The notes: generated by a model from the letters alone, not told the origin. DNA of 64,000 nucleotides from an uncultured Kushneria sp. (GCF_947497025.1 NZ_CANMFC010000003.1:1-64000); one strand, 5' to 3'; positions 1 through 8,618 are shown, numbered from the stretch's first letter. Made by a program: numbers and translations.

Positions 1-1
1 T

Positions 2-547
2 CGTACCTCCTGTCCATGTGGAGGTCATATCCTGGCCCAGCTCAGGGGGCGAATTCCACACCCAGCGACGAAGAGCCGTAAAATTGTGGCGTTCAAAATA
101 CGCTTTCAATCCCTGGATGAGAAAGTTTCCACCTCTCTTCAAACCGTATCTGTCTCTCAAAAGGATGAGGATTATGATGGTGTTTCGACGCTGGGAAGCG
201 GGGATTTTAATTTAGGAGAGGTTTTGCAGGGCAAGGGCGTGGGCACATTATTGTTATATGCTATCGCAAATGCATCGGCACAGCTCGATACTAAAAAGGT
301 GGTTGTCGATAATGTTATTCATGAAGGGCCCATGTTCCATTTGTGCGAGAAAATTGGCATGCAGGAAAACGGGGCCTATGCCTCATATTATTCAGGTGAT
401 GCTGGCACGATATCGAAAAGCTGTCTGGCCCGTCTGGAAAATAAAGGGTGGAAGGTAATGCCGCCAGTATCAGAAAATACTCCGCATGCTCATCGTTCCG
501 TACTGTCGGGATCATCACAATCAGGCCTCCATAATAGCATAGGGTGA
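2..547 (+). CDS. GNAT-like acetyltransferase, possibly 5'-truncated by the window edge
   Basis: The frame is open from base 2, so the true start may lie outside the window. The first usable internal start is a GTG at 86, giving 153 residues, with no clear ribosome site before it. The motif GKGVGTLLLYAIANA followed by VVVDNVIHEGPMFHLCEKIGM resembles the acetyl-CoA-binding loop and C-terminal half of GNAT N-acetyltransferases. The substrate cannot be told. The DNA is visibly AT-richer than the window as a whole and the gene sits beside recombinase and bioA remnants, which suggests acquired DNA. The family call is a tentative motif-level reading. The reading frame itself is better supported than the function. 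Confidence 0.45.
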   Translation, partial: RTSCPCGGHILAQLRGRIPHPATKSRKIVAFKIRFQSLDEKVSTSLQTVSVSQKDEDYDGVSTLGSGDFNLGEVLQGKGVGTLLLYAIANASAQLDTKKVVVDNVIHEGPMFHLCEKIGMQENGAYASYYSGDAGTISKSCLARLENKGWKVMPPVSENTPHAHRSVLSGSSQSGLHNSIG

Positions 548-1032
548 TATGTCTTTTTTCTGACGCTGCCTTTCGAGTGAAGATGTCGATTGATCACTTC
601 TCGGCGCAAAGTGACAAGTGCTTCAAGCAGGCTGTTTGATTGGGCAGCCTGCTCATGTCTTTCAAGGTATGAACTAAAGCAATGCCTGAAGTAGGCTACT
701 GCTTCATGGCCTCTGGCTTTCTCGAGAGCGTTTCTCACTTTATCAAGTGTTGTGGCGAAGGGCAGGGCTGCTGTCAGCAGCTGAACCTCATCAAATAATG
801 GAATGACTTCTGGTTTTCCACTTTTGGTCTGGCCGAGCTTGAGCACAATAAAACCGCTGTTAACATTTCCGGACTCTAAAGCCAGAAGTTTACCTCCCCT
901 CATGCCAGTAAGCATCGCCAGCGAATAACGGCTCCTCGGTCGTCGAGAATCGCGCTTAAGATGATCTATCACTAATGGCGCAATGCCGTCCCTCGAGAAG
1001 CGGCGCTTTTTCACCATTTCAACGTCTATCAT
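490..1032 (-). pseudogene. Degenerate tyrosine recombinase (phage-type integrase) remnant
   Basis: This 180-residue reading frame carries the landmarks of the tyrosine-recombinase catalytic domain. LAMLTGMRGGKLLALE corresponds to the first catalytic Arg region, TKSGKPEVIPL to the beta-hairpin Lys, and YFRHCFSSYLERH to the usual HxLRHTFASWL box. The first His of the box has become Tyr. The late GHS motif and the terminal nucleophilic Tyr are missing, replaced by unrelated residues. The N-terminal arm-binding domain is also absent, since intact integrases are about 300-400 residues. I read it as an inactive relic. It overlaps the 3' end of the acetyltransferase-like frame on the other strand by about 58 bases, which also suggests one or both ends are decayed. 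Confidence 0.6.
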
Positions 1033-1035
1033 GGC

Positions 1036-1206
1036 GAAATGCTGGGCTCACTGCGGATGTTCCGACATGCCTTGTCACGCGCAGTGATGCTTCGCCTGCT
1101 GGGTAACGTGATTTACTGGATGCTGCCCTACGTGATCACTTCTGATGAGCTGGAATGGGTGACGCAGGTCATTCGGGAAGGGTTGGAAATTGCTACCGTT
1201 GATTAA
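1036..1206 (+). pseudogene. bioA: 3' fragment of a bioA-like adenosylmethionine-8-amino-7-oxononanoate aminotransferase
   Basis: Translating from 1036 in frame gives about 56 residues. They read FRHALSRAVMLRLLGNVIYW, then MLPYVITSDELEWVTQVIRE and a natural TAA at 1204-1206. This matches the C-terminal tail of class III aminotransferases of the BioA type (pattern RGVxLRPLGNVIYxMPPYxI). The PLP lysine and everything upstream are absent, so it cannot be active. The usual RP before LGNVIYW is RL here, and MPP is MLP, consistent with decay. It abuts the integrase relic, so it may mark a recombination junction. The match rests on motif memory and no alignment was run. Confidence 0.6.
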
Positions 1207-1282
1207 AAGCGTGGAAGCCGGCTATTAGGCGCCGCTCCGGGCCTTTGATGATGGCACCCTTGAGGTCGGGCTGGTACGTCTT

Positions 1283-2200
1283 TTACCGTTGCGTTTCACT
1301 TAGAATTCTCGCGGTATCTCGTGAAGGTGGAAGTCCAAATATTCGGGCGTAATCACGGCTGAACTGCGTAGCACTTTCATAGCCGACCTCGAAGGCCGCA
1401 TTGGTGACGCTCTTGGCACCGGCGATCATGAGCATCCGAGCCTGAAGCAAGCGAACGCGTTTTTGATACTGCAATGGGCTCAACGTCGTCACTGCCTTGA
1501 AGTGGCGATGGAACGCCGACACGCTCATCGCCGCTTTCTGGGCCAGCATCTCCACTCTGATCGGCTCGGCGAAGTGCCGACGAATCCATTGGATGGCCTG
1601 ACTAATACGTGCCATGGCTGTATCCGGCGCCGCAATGTCACGCAGCATCCAGCCGTGGGGGCCTTGCAGGACGCGGTAGAGAATCTCTCGCTCGTACACG
1701 GGCGCGAGGGCCGCGATGTCATCGGGCCTGCCCATCAATCGCAGCATGCGTAGCCACGCGTCCATCAATGCCGGTGTGGTGGCCGCTACTGAAAATCCTG
1801 CACTGTCGTCTTTTTCACTCTCGTTATGTGGGGTGGGTGAGGGCAGGTCGGTCAGCAGTGTCGCGAGTACCGTGGGATCAAGCGTCAGACTCAGTGCAAG
1901 ATAGGGCGCACCCGAAGTCGCCGGATGGATCGTGCCTACCGCCGGCAATTCGATGGACATGACGAAATACGTGGCCGGGTCGTAGCGCAGCGTGCGGTCG
2001 CCGACGGTCATTGTCTTGCTGCCCTGCAGGATCAGGTTGATCATCGGATCGTAGACGGCGGCCAGCATATATTCCGGGATCTCGCCCTGAACCATGGCCA
2101 CGCGCGGGATGCCCGTTTCGGTACGGCGATTCTCGGCTTTGGACGCGAGGGAGCGAAGTTCGAGCAGCTGATCGTTCATGGCGGGCAGTTGGTCATTCAT
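1283..2200 (-). CDS. AraC-family transcriptional regulator with AraC_N-type sensor domain
   Basis: About 305 residues from the ATG at 2200. A longer frame runs to 2317 but adds a non-conserved leader, and another ATG lies at 2179. The N-terminal half has a cupin-like AraC_N pattern, including VYDPMINLILQGSKTMTVGD and YDPATYFVMSIELPAVG. The C-terminal 100 residues form a double helix-turn-helix: VEMLAQKAAMSVSAFHRHFK is the first HTH and AAFEVGYESATQFSRDYARI the second, typical of AraC/XylS proteins. It diverges from the VOC gene at 2366 across about 165 bases that contain an 11-bp-spaced direct repeat. It probably controls that VOC-reductase pair. Members of this subfamily often respond to aldehydes or other reactive carbonyls, but the inducer here is unknown. 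Confidence 0.85.
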   Translation of the reverse strand: MNDQLPAMNDQLLELRSLASKAENRRTETGIPRVAMVQGEIPEYMLAAVYDPMINLILQGSKTMTVGDRTLRYDPATYFVMSIELPAVGTIHPATSGAPYLALSLTLDPTVLATLLTDLPSPTPHNESEKDDSAGFSVAATTPALMDAWLRMLRLMGRPDDIAALAPVYEREILYRVLQGPHGWMLRDIAAPDTAMARISQAIQWIRRHFAEPIRVEMLAQKAAMSVSAFHRHFKAVTTLSPLQYQKRVRLLQARMLMIAGAKSVTNAAFEVGYESATQFSRDYARIFGLPPSRDTARILSETQR

Positions 2201-2272
2201 GGCGAACGGTTGAGCGCTTGTAGAGAAGTATGCTGATCCCGGGCGCACGTCAGCGCAAGCAAAAAGCAGAAA

Positions 2273-2291
2273 CGGGCAGGTTTCGGGCAGG
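2273..2291. promoter_or_regulatory. Tandem CGGGCAGG direct repeat, candidate AraC operator
   Basis: CGGGCAGG occurs at 2273-2280 and again at 2284-2291, with starts 11 bp apart. One helical turn between identical half-sites is the usual geometry for AraC-family operators. It lies between the divergent AraC gene and the VOC gene. Binding is inferred from position and spacing only. Confidence 0.35.
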
Positions 2292-2365
2292 AACGGCTGA
2301 GTCCGCGATGACGGCAAGGGTTACGGTAGTGGCTGGCGATATCGTCTGAACTGCGAGGCTACTGC

Positions 2366-2767
2366 ATGCTTGATCATCTCTTTCTATCCGTCAGCGATAT
2401 CGAACGCTCGATTCGTTTCTACGAGGCAGTGCTCGCCCCGCTGGGGATCATGGCGCGGCTCGATTTCGACGGGAAAGACGGCCCATCAGGCCACCCGGAT
2501 CTCAAGGGGTTCGGCGCCAACGGCCGGATGTTCTTCTGGCTACGTGAGGGTGCAGTCGAAGGAAAAGCCGTTCACGTCGGTTTTGTGGCAAACAGCAAGG
2601 TAGAAGTCGAGACGGCCTACGCTGCGGCCATCGAGAATGGCGCCAGTGACGATGGTACGCCCGGGGCACGGCTGTATTACGACCCCAACTATTACGCCGC
2701 CAATGTTCTGGACCCTGATGGGTACAGTCTCGAATTCGTCTACAAGAACTGGCAGCACGCCCAATGA
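2366..2767 (+). CDS. VOC family (glyoxalase/dioxygenase-fold) protein
   Basis: 133 residues, starting at an ATG preceded by GAGG at a good distance. MLDHLFLSVSDIERSIRFYE at the start and YYAANVLDPDGYSLEFVYK at the end are the paired beta-alpha-beta-beta-beta modules of the vicinal-oxygen-chelate fold. A metal-binding His is visible in LDHL and a Glu in LEFV. Such single-domain proteins act as lyases, isomerases or resistance proteins on small electrophiles, and the substrate here is unknown. The stop overlaps the start of the next gene (ATGA), so the two are translationally coupled. It resembles the VOC proteins at 5416 and 8619. Confidence 0.85.
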   Translation: MLDHLFLSVSDIERSIRFYEAVLAPLGIMARLDFDGKDGPSGHPDLKGFGANGRMFFWLREGAVEGKAVHVGFVANSKVEVETAYAAAIENGASDDGTPGARLYYDPNYYAANVLDPDGYSLEFVYKNWQHAQ

Positions 2768-3765
2768 AAAAACTCCTGATTTACGGAGCGGCCGGTTATA
2801 CCGGCCGCATGGCGGCAGAGCGTGCCAAAACGTTGGGGCTCGATTTCGAGATAGCCGGGCGCAATCGGCAGATGCTGGCCTCTCTGGCCGAGACGCTGGC
2901 GGTTCCGTTCCGTATATTTTCTGTCGATGGCGCTGTCGATGCTGCCGCCGACGCCGGAACAGTAAAAGCCCTGGCCGGTATCGATGTGCTGTTGAACTTC
3001 GCCGGCCCCTTCGCGAAAACCGCGGCGCCGTTGATGCGGGCGTGCCTCGAGGCCGGGGTCGATTACCTGGATATCACCGCCGAGATCAACGTCTACCGGC
3101 TGGCGGAACGGTTAGGCGATGAGGCGGCCGAGGCCGGCGTCATGCTGCTGCCCGGCGTCGGTTGGGACGTGGTGCCGACCGATTGCCTGGCAGTGCACGT
3201 CGCGCAGCGTGTGCAAGTGCCACAGTCGCTGAGCGTGGCGCTTCAGGTGCCCGGCTCCATGTCACGGGGCTCCGCCATGAGTGTCAGCGAGATCATCGGC
3301 GCGGGTTTGATGGCGAGGGTCGACGGCCATCTCGTCCTGACCCCCGATGCGCAGCCGCGAGACTTCGATTTCGGCGAGGGTTTGGTGTCGTGCGCGCCGC
3401 TGTCGTTCGGCGATCTGGTGACCGCCTGGCACTCTGTCGGCGTCCCCAACATCGCCATGTTCGTGCATGTCAGTGGCGAGGCGTTTCCCGAGGGCGATCT
3501 ATCGCTACTGCCGGATGGTCCGACGGCTGAGCAACGCGATGCCCATCGCGCTCGCGCCGTGGCCGAGGTGACGGGAGCCGACGGCATGGTGGCCCGATCG
3601 ATGATCGAAACCGTCAATGGCTATTCCTATACGCCGCTGGCGGCCGTGGAGGCCGCGCGTCGGGTACTGGACGGTGAGCGCCGGCCAGGCTTTGAAACGC
3701 CGGCGCGGCTATTCGGTGGCGGATTCGCCGAAACGATCGAAGGGACGACGATTACGGATTTATAG
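2764..3765 (+). CDS. Saccharopine dehydrogenase-like (trans-acting enoyl reductase type) NAD(P)-binding protein
   Basis: 333 residues, overlapping the VOC gene by four bases. The N-terminus MKKLLIYGAAGYTGRMAAER is a Rossmann dinucleotide loop of the GxxGxxG type found in saccharopine dehydrogenase-like reductases. LLNFAGPFAKTAAPLMRACL and GVDYLDITAEINVY follow, matching the conserved core of this family (Sccpdh_NADP, COG3268). A hydrophobic MLLPGVGWDVVPTDCLA segment begins the substrate domain. The family reduces or oxidises diverse carbonyl or enoyl groups and is not necessarily involved in lysine metabolism. Co-transcription with a VOC protein under an AraC regulator suggests detoxification or catabolism of a small carbonyl compound. 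Confidence 0.8.
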   Translation: MKKLLIYGAAGYTGRMAAERAKTLGLDFEIAGRNRQMLASLAETLAVPFRIFSVDGAVDAAADAGTVKALAGIDVLLNFAGPFAKTAAPLMRACLEAGVDYLDITAEINVYRLAERLGDEAAEAGVMLLPGVGWDVVPTDCLAVHVAQRVQVPQSLSVALQVPGSMSRGSAMSVSEIIGAGLMARVDGHLVLTPDAQPRDFDFGEGLVSCAPLSFGDLVTAWHSVGVPNIAMFVHVSGEAFPEGDLSLLPDGPTAEQRDAHRARAVAEVTGADGMVARSMIETVNGYSYTPLAAVEAARRVLDGERRPGFETPARLFGGGFAETIEGTTITDL

Positions 3766-3829
3766 AGGCCGGTCTATAGAAACGGACCTGCAAAGATAGA
3801 AGCGACTAACCCCACAACGACTTCACGAC

Positions 3830-4432
3830 TCAGGAAGCCGTTGTGGGGCCGCCGGTTTTCAGTTCATGCGCGATGAACCGGCCGGCGGTCCGCGCGGCTT
3901 CCGTCAGGCGCTCGTAGGACATGCCGTTGCAGGCCGAGGCCGACAATCCCCGTAAAGTGACCACCACATAATCGACCAAGGCTTGAGCACCCTGCGGATG
4001 AACTCGTTCGAGGTAATCGCGAATCGCCTGAATTCCGCGATTGCCAAGATGTTCGGCCATCCCGCGTGCGGCCGGGTCATCCGCCCGCATCCCCTCCGTG
4101 ATCATGCAGCCGCGCAATACGCTGTCTCGCCCGTACTGTTCGGCGGCGGCGAGCAGCAGGGCAGGAAGCGCTTCGGCGGGATGGCGGTCAGGCGCCAGAA
4201 GTTCGTTCAGCGGCAGCGCGTTTTCCTGTGCATAGCGCCGCATGGCTCGCTCGAACAGGGCGGCTTTGCTGCCGTAGGCGGCATAAAAGCTGGGCGGTTT
4301 GATGTCCATGGCGTCAGTCAGATCCGCGAGACTGACGGCGTCATAGCCGTGCTTGTGAAAAAGCGCCTGGGCTATCGCGACGCCCGCTTCGCGATCGAAG
4401 GCCGGGCGGCGTTGGCGGGTCTTTGTGTTCAT
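3830..4432 (-). CDS. TetR/AcrR family transcriptional regulator
   Basis: About 200 residues from the ATG at 4432. An upstream in-frame ATG at 4486 would place one operator inside the coding region, so the shorter form is preferred. The N-terminal HTH is clear: AIAQALFHKHGYDAVSLADL, then DAMDIKPPSFYAAYGSKAAL, the TetR recognition helix and its following helix. The C-terminal half (LRGCMITEGMRADDPAARGM) resembles regulators with the TetR_C_16-like ligand domain. It diverges from the SDR gene at 4609. Three similar 12-bp sites lie in the shared region, one within its own leader, which implies autorepression and control of the SDR-VOC pair. Confidence 0.88.
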   Translation of the reverse strand: MNTKTRQRRPAFDREAGVAIAQALFHKHGYDAVSLADLTDAMDIKPPSFYAAYGSKAALFERAMRRYAQENALPLNELLAPDRHPAEALPALLLAAAEQYGRDSVLRGCMITEGMRADDPAARGMAEHLGNRGIQAIRDYLERVHPQGAQALVDYVVVTLRGLSASACNGMSYERLTEAARTAGRFIAHELKTGGPTTAS

Positions 4433-4461
4433 GATGGCCTCGCTGGATGAGAAAAGGAGTG

Positions 4462-4565
4462 TAGCGGTCGCTATATTCTCGATCAAACGTGGCGTCGGGC
4501 GATTATTTTATATAGTAATCGCTAAATAGGTTGCGCGCCACATGCGATCTATATAGTGTTCGCTA
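4462..4565. promoter_or_regulatory. Three operator-like repeats (TAGYG-N2-CGCTA type) between tetR and SDR
   Basis: TAGCGGTCGCTA at 4462-4473, TAGTAATCGCTA at 4513-4524 and TAGTGTTCGCTA at 4554-4565 share TAG at the left and TCGCTA at the right. The first is near-palindromic. The last two lie within longer direct repeats that begin TATATAG and end ATAGGTT. Starts are spaced 51 and 41 bp, close to whole helical turns. These are candidate binding sites for the adjacent TetR protein, and the AT-rich DNA between them probably carries both promoters. Confidence 0.6.
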
Positions 4566-4608
4566 CATAGGTTGTTCGTTCTCCATTCCCTTGCTCAGGT
4601 AAAGCTCC

Positions 4609-5349
4609 ATGTCATTTCAGGATAAAGTCGTACTGGTCACCGGTGGGTCATCCGGTCTGGGGTTCGCGATTGCGCAGGAGTTCGCCGATCAGGGTGCTCG
4701 CGTGGTCATTACCGGGCGCCGGCAAGCGCAACTGGATGAGGCCCTGGCCATTCTGGGTGATGACGCCGTCGCCATTGCAGCCGATGTGTCCAACGCAACC
4801 GATCTCGCCGCACTCTTCAGCCGTATCGAGTCGCTTCATGGCCGTATCGACGTATTGGTCGCCAACGCCGGGATGGGCGAAATAACGCCTCTTGGCAAAA
4901 TTACCGAGGCGGCCTTCGATCGAATTTTCGATACCAACGTGAAAGGCGTGACGTTTACCGTCCAAGGCGCACTGCCCCTGATGCCCAAAGGGTTCAGCAT
5001 CGTCATCATCGGCTCGACCGCCTCGATGAATCCCGGCCCTGGCCTGAGCGTCTATGGCGCGACGAAAGCGGCCATTCGTGCCATGGTCAGAAGCTGGGTC
5101 CTGGACATCAAGGGCTCCGGCATTCGAATCAATCTTCTCAGTCCCGGCCCTGTCGATACGCAATCCCTGCGAAGCATGCTGGCCGATGACGCAGAGCAGA
5201 TCATCCAGGCGTTCAGTGAAAAAAGCACGCTTGGACGAATAGGCGAAGCGCACGAGATCGGCAGGGCGGTGGCGTTTTTGGCGAGTGATGCCTCGAGCTA
5301 TATCAACGGTGTCGAGCTGTTCGCCGACGGTGGGGCGTCTCAGGTGTGA
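4609..5349 (+). CDS. Short-chain dehydrogenase/reductase (SDR)
   Basis: 246 residues, the normal length of a classical SDR. VLVTGGSSGLGFAIAQEF is the TGxxxGxG cofactor loop, and VITGRR right after the second strand has an Arg suggesting NADP(H). DVLVANAGMGE is the NAG motif. The catalytic Ser is in IGSTASM, with the Tyr and Lys in VYGATKAAIRAM. LSPGPVDT and FLASDASSYINGVELFADGG are the standard C-terminal motifs. It reduces or oxidises an unidentified carbonyl or alcohol. It faces the TetR gene across the operator array and is followed by a VOC protein, probably co-transcribed. Confidence 0.9.
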   Translation: MSFQDKVVLVTGGSSGLGFAIAQEFADQGARVVITGRRQAQLDEALAILGDDAVAIAADVSNATDLAALFSRIESLHGRIDVLVANAGMGEITPLGKITEAAFDRIFDTNVKGVTFTVQGALPLMPKGFSIVIIGSTASMNPGPGLSVYGATKAAIRAMVRSWVLDIKGSGIRINLLSPGPVDTQSLRSMLADDAEQIIQAFSEKSTLGRIGEAHEIGRAVAFLASDASSYINGVELFADGGASQV

Positions 5350-5415
5350 ACCGGGCCTGTTCGAACGAACGCCTTGATCCCCTGGCCCGCTCTACGGCCT
5401 ATTCAGGAAACGATC

Positions 5416-5859
5416 ATGACCATTCTGGACCATATCGAATTTGCCGTGCGCGATGCCGAGGTATCGCGTCATTTTTACGAACAGGCTCTGGCGCCGCTGG
5501 GTATCCATCGGGTTCTCACGGTCGGACCCGAGCGCACCCGTACCGGGGGCGCACGCCACGGTTTCGGCAAGGACGGCTACCCCAGGCTCTGGATTCATGA
5601 CAACGAGCCTCCGGGCGCCGGCACGCACATTGCCTTTGCAGCGCAGGATCGGGCCATCGTCGATGCCTTTCACCAGGCCGCACTGAAGGCCGGTGGTATC
5701 GACAACGGCCCGCCCGGTATCCGAACGCACTATCACGAGCACTACTATGCGGCGTATGTGCTGGATCCCGACGGTATCAATGTGGAAGTGGTGTGCCAGA
5801 ATCCGGGCGATCGATCCGAGAGATTTAACGGGTTGCTGGCGGGTGTAAAAGGCGCTTGA
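5416..5859 (+). CDS. VOC family (glyoxalase-fold) protein
   Basis: 147 residues from the ATG at 5416. A frame opening at 5374 is longer but has no conserved leader. MTILDHIEFAVRDAEVSRHF and YYAAYVLDPDGINVEVVCQN give the two VOC modules with His and Glu ligands. The family residue patterns closely follow the protein at 2366 (FYEQALAPLGI against FYEAVLAPLGI), suggesting the two are related copies. It follows the SDR by 66 bases in the same direction, so they likely share the TetR-controlled promoter. The substrate is not known. Confidence 0.85.
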   Translation: MTILDHIEFAVRDAEVSRHFYEQALAPLGIHRVLTVGPERTRTGGARHGFGKDGYPRLWIHDNEPPGAGTHIAFAAQDRAIVDAFHQAALKAGGIDNGPPGIRTHYHEHYYAAYVLDPDGINVEVVCQNPGDRSERFNGLLAGVKGA

Positions 5860-5866
5860 GCAGCCT

Positions 5867-8398
5867 TCAGCGTTTTGCGACAGCCTGTTCGGCAGATGAG
5901 GTCAATTGTGGTGCTGCACCGACGAGCTCGAAAAGGCGCAGCATGCAGTCGGGTCTGGCAATGCCGTAGCCCTGAGCATAGTCAACGCCCAGCTCCCGTA
6001 GACTGGCGAGAATCTCTTCGTTTTCGACAAACTCGGCTACCGTTTTCAAGCCCAGACTTCTTCCAATGCCGCTGATGGAGGATACAATCGCCTGGTTGAC
6101 CTCGTTATTGACCAGATCCTTTACAAAGGCGCCATCAATCTTGATGTGATTAATGGGCAAAGCGGCAAGATAGGCAAAGGAGGACATGCCGCTGCCAAAG
6201 TCATCCAGCGAGAATTCACAGCCGTGATTCCGCAGGGTTTCCATGAAATGTCTTGCTCGATCAAATCCCGAAATGGCAGCGGTTTCAGTGATTTCAAAAC
6301 AGATCATGCTGGCGGGTAGTTGCCAGTGCTCAAATTGTTCAAGCACGTAGGCTGCAAAGGTTTCATCCGTTAGTGTCTGTCCCGAAAGATTGATCGAGAA
6401 GTGATCATGCGCCTTGAGCGCGGTCTTTTGCCTTGAGAGCATCTGGAAGGTGTGATAGACCACCCAGCGGTCAATTTCCGGCATCAGGTTGCTGCGCTCG
6501 GCAACGGATAAAAAGGCGCCCGGCGCAATGTGTTGGCCCTCATCATCTACATAGCGCAGCAGAATCTCATGATGACGATAGCCATCATTATCGATGGGCA
6601 AGACGGAGTCGATGCGCTGCGCATAGAGCACAAAGCGGTCCTTGTGCAGGGCTTCACGTAATCTGGGGAGCCAGAGGACTTCCTGATGGCGCTGCAGGGT
6701 ACGGGTATCATCTTCCTCATAGATCCTGAGCCGGTTACGGCCGCTGCACTTGGCGCTGTAGCAGGCCCGGTCAGCGGCAATCTTGATCTCATCAGTGCTC
6801 TCAAAACGCTCATCCATGATGGCAAGGCCTATGCTTGTACCGATGGTGTAGCATCTGCCTTCAAACTCGAAGCTGTAGGATTCGGTGCAACGCTTCAGTC
6901 GTTCGATATTGTTGAGAGTGCTTTCAAGGGCGTTGTTATTGACGATAACGGCGAATTCGTCACCGCCCAGTCGGGCGATAAAATCATTATCCCTGAAGCT
7001 GATTCTGAGAAAACGGGAAAAGTCGCAGAGAACCTGATCGCCGGCGCCGTGACCACAGCTGTCATTGATGATCTTGAAGTGATCAAGGTCAAAAAAGATG
7101 AGGTGGTTACGATGACCGGTCAGGCTATCACTGTATCTCAGGATCTCCTGATCAAAGGCGCGCCGGTTGTTCAGGCCGGTGAGGCTGTCGTGCAGTGCCT
7201 GATGTTCAAGCCGGTTCATCATCTCTCGTCGGAAAGAGACATCACTGATGATCACGACAGCACCAACAATACTCTGTTCGTAAACACGCAGCGGCGACGC
7301 CTTGAGTTCAATGAAATGTGCCTGGCCACTTTGGGTATGCAACAGAAGCCGAGAGTGAAGATGGACGACCTCCCCGCGCTTGAGTACCGGTTCAAGCGGG
7401 TCCTGTAGCGTATCAATACTGCCTTCTTCCCTGATCAGACATATCCTGTCAAAGGGTTGATCGAAAACGCTATGCTCATCGGTACCCAAAAGCCTGAGTG
7501 CAGTCGGATTGGCGTGCTTGACGCTACCATACTGATCAATGGTCAATACGCCATCATCAATGGCATTGAGCATGGTGCGTCCCTGCATACGCTCAAGATT
7601 GAGCGTTTGATGGGTGCTGTCGAGTAGCCTTTGAAGCTCTCGTCCCATCCTGATCTGGGCGCTTAACCTGTCATCCGCCAGCAGCTGCATCAATGTGAAT
7701 CCGAGAATCATGAGGGTGGCCAGTGACACTGAACTGGCAAGCCAGAATGTATCGGCTTCCGCTGCGGCCCGGACCACGATGACAGAATATGAGTCCATCA
7801 CCATGGCGGACATGCCCGTGTAATGCATGCCACTGATCGCCAAGCCCATGACCCCGGCTGAAAGCAGACGATAATACCAGGCACTTCTTTTTTTGGGGTC
7901 TTCGCCGTGGATTCGAAAAAGCATCAGGGCCGCTGTGGCGGCAATGATGGCAATGGCCACGGAAAGAACAACCCGGGAGGTATCGTAATGCCATTGCATG
8001 CCATCCATTGTCATGGCTGCCATGCCGGTATAGTGCATTGTGGCAATAGCGGCACCGAGTACGCTGCCGCCTGCCATCAGTGGCCAGACGCGCACATGCC
8101 TGATGCCGCCCAGGCCCAGGGCAAGCACCGAAATGGCTATCGCCATGACTAGTGAGACAAGCGTCAAGCCGGGCTGGTAAGTCATGGAAATCGAGGGTTT
8201 CCACGCCAGCATGCCGACAAAATGCATCGACCAGATGCCAAGCCCAAGCGCGCAACTGCCGCTGCAAAACCACATTCGTTTCATGCCGGCATGTGTAGCG
8301 TGTCGCACCTGGCGCGTCAGTTCCAGCGCAGTGAAGGAGGCCAGTGTTGCGATGACATAGGAAAGAGTCACCAGCGGCACGTTCCAGCTCATGAGCAT
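5867..8398 (-). CDS. Membrane-bound cyclic-di-GMP enzyme: MHYT-PAS-GGDEF-EAL
   Basis: 843 residues. The first ~240 form an MHYT sensor with about seven membrane spans and repeated motifs (WSMHFVGM, ATMHYTGMAAM, SGMHYTGMSAM), proposed to bind metal or diatomic gas. A PAS-like segment follows around 275-390 (AIDDGVLTIDQYGSVKHANP). The diguanylate cyclase domain has RLGGDEFAV near 477, with intact catalytic residues. The EAL domain begins near 609 with HHEILLRY, so the signature is EIL, while EITETAAI, DDFGSGMSSF and the late KTVAEFVEN glutamate are present. It could be bifunctional or a cyclase with a regulatory EAL. An alternative start lies two codons in, at 8392. The gene runs convergent with the VOC gene, seven bases apart. 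Confidence 0.93.
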   Translation of the reverse strand: MLMSWNVPLVTLSYVIATLASFTALELTRQVRHATHAGMKRMWFCSGSCALGLGIWSMHFVGMLAWKPSISMTYQPGLTLVSLVMAIAISVLALGLGGIRHVRVWPLMAGGSVLGAAIATMHYTGMAAMTMDGMQWHYDTSRVVLSVAIAIIAATAALMLFRIHGEDPKKRSAWYYRLLSAGVMGLAISGMHYTGMSAMVMDSYSVIVVRAAAEADTFWLASSVSLATLMILGFTLMQLLADDRLSAQIRMGRELQRLLDSTHQTLNLERMQGRTMLNAIDDGVLTIDQYGSVKHANPTALRLLGTDEHSVFDQPFDRICLIREEGSIDTLQDPLEPVLKRGEVVHLHSRLLLHTQSGQAHFIELKASPLRVYEQSIVGAVVIISDVSFRREMMNRLEHQALHDSLTGLNNRRAFDQEILRYSDSLTGHRNHLIFFDLDHFKIINDSCGHGAGDQVLCDFSRFLRISFRDNDFIARLGGDEFAVIVNNNALESTLNNIERLKRCTESYSFEFEGRCYTIGTSIGLAIMDERFESTDEIKIAADRACYSAKCSGRNRLRIYEEDDTRTLQRHQEVLWLPRLREALHKDRFVLYAQRIDSVLPIDNDGYRHHEILLRYVDDEGQHIAPGAFLSVAERSNLMPEIDRWVVYHTFQMLSRQKTALKAHDHFSINLSGQTLTDETFAAYVLEQFEHWQLPASMICFEITETAAISGFDRARHFMETLRNHGCEFSLDDFGSGMSSFAYLAALPINHIKIDGAFVKDLVNNEVNQAIVSSISGIGRSLGLKTVAEFVENEEILASLRELGVDYAQGYGIARPDCMLRLFELVGAAPQLTSSAEQAVAKR

Positions 8399-8618
8399 TC
8401 ACGTATTTCCTGAAGGCTTCTCCGGCATTAGACAGAGAGGCAGCGTATATTTTTCTGTATATCGGCGCGGTTTAATAATAATTAAATTACAGCGTGCTTG
8501 GGCCATTCATGATCAGCATGTTGAGTTTTGCACCAGGTGAGCAGTCGGGTAGTGGGTGGAAAGGTGGCGAACATCCTTCTGGCGCCAGTCCACGATGGTG
8601 TCCGGGCGAGAGATGATC

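Noticed and set aside
6686-7408. A 240-codon open frame on the plus strand.
   Set aside because: It is antisense to the GGDEF domain of the MHYT protein and lacks any motif.
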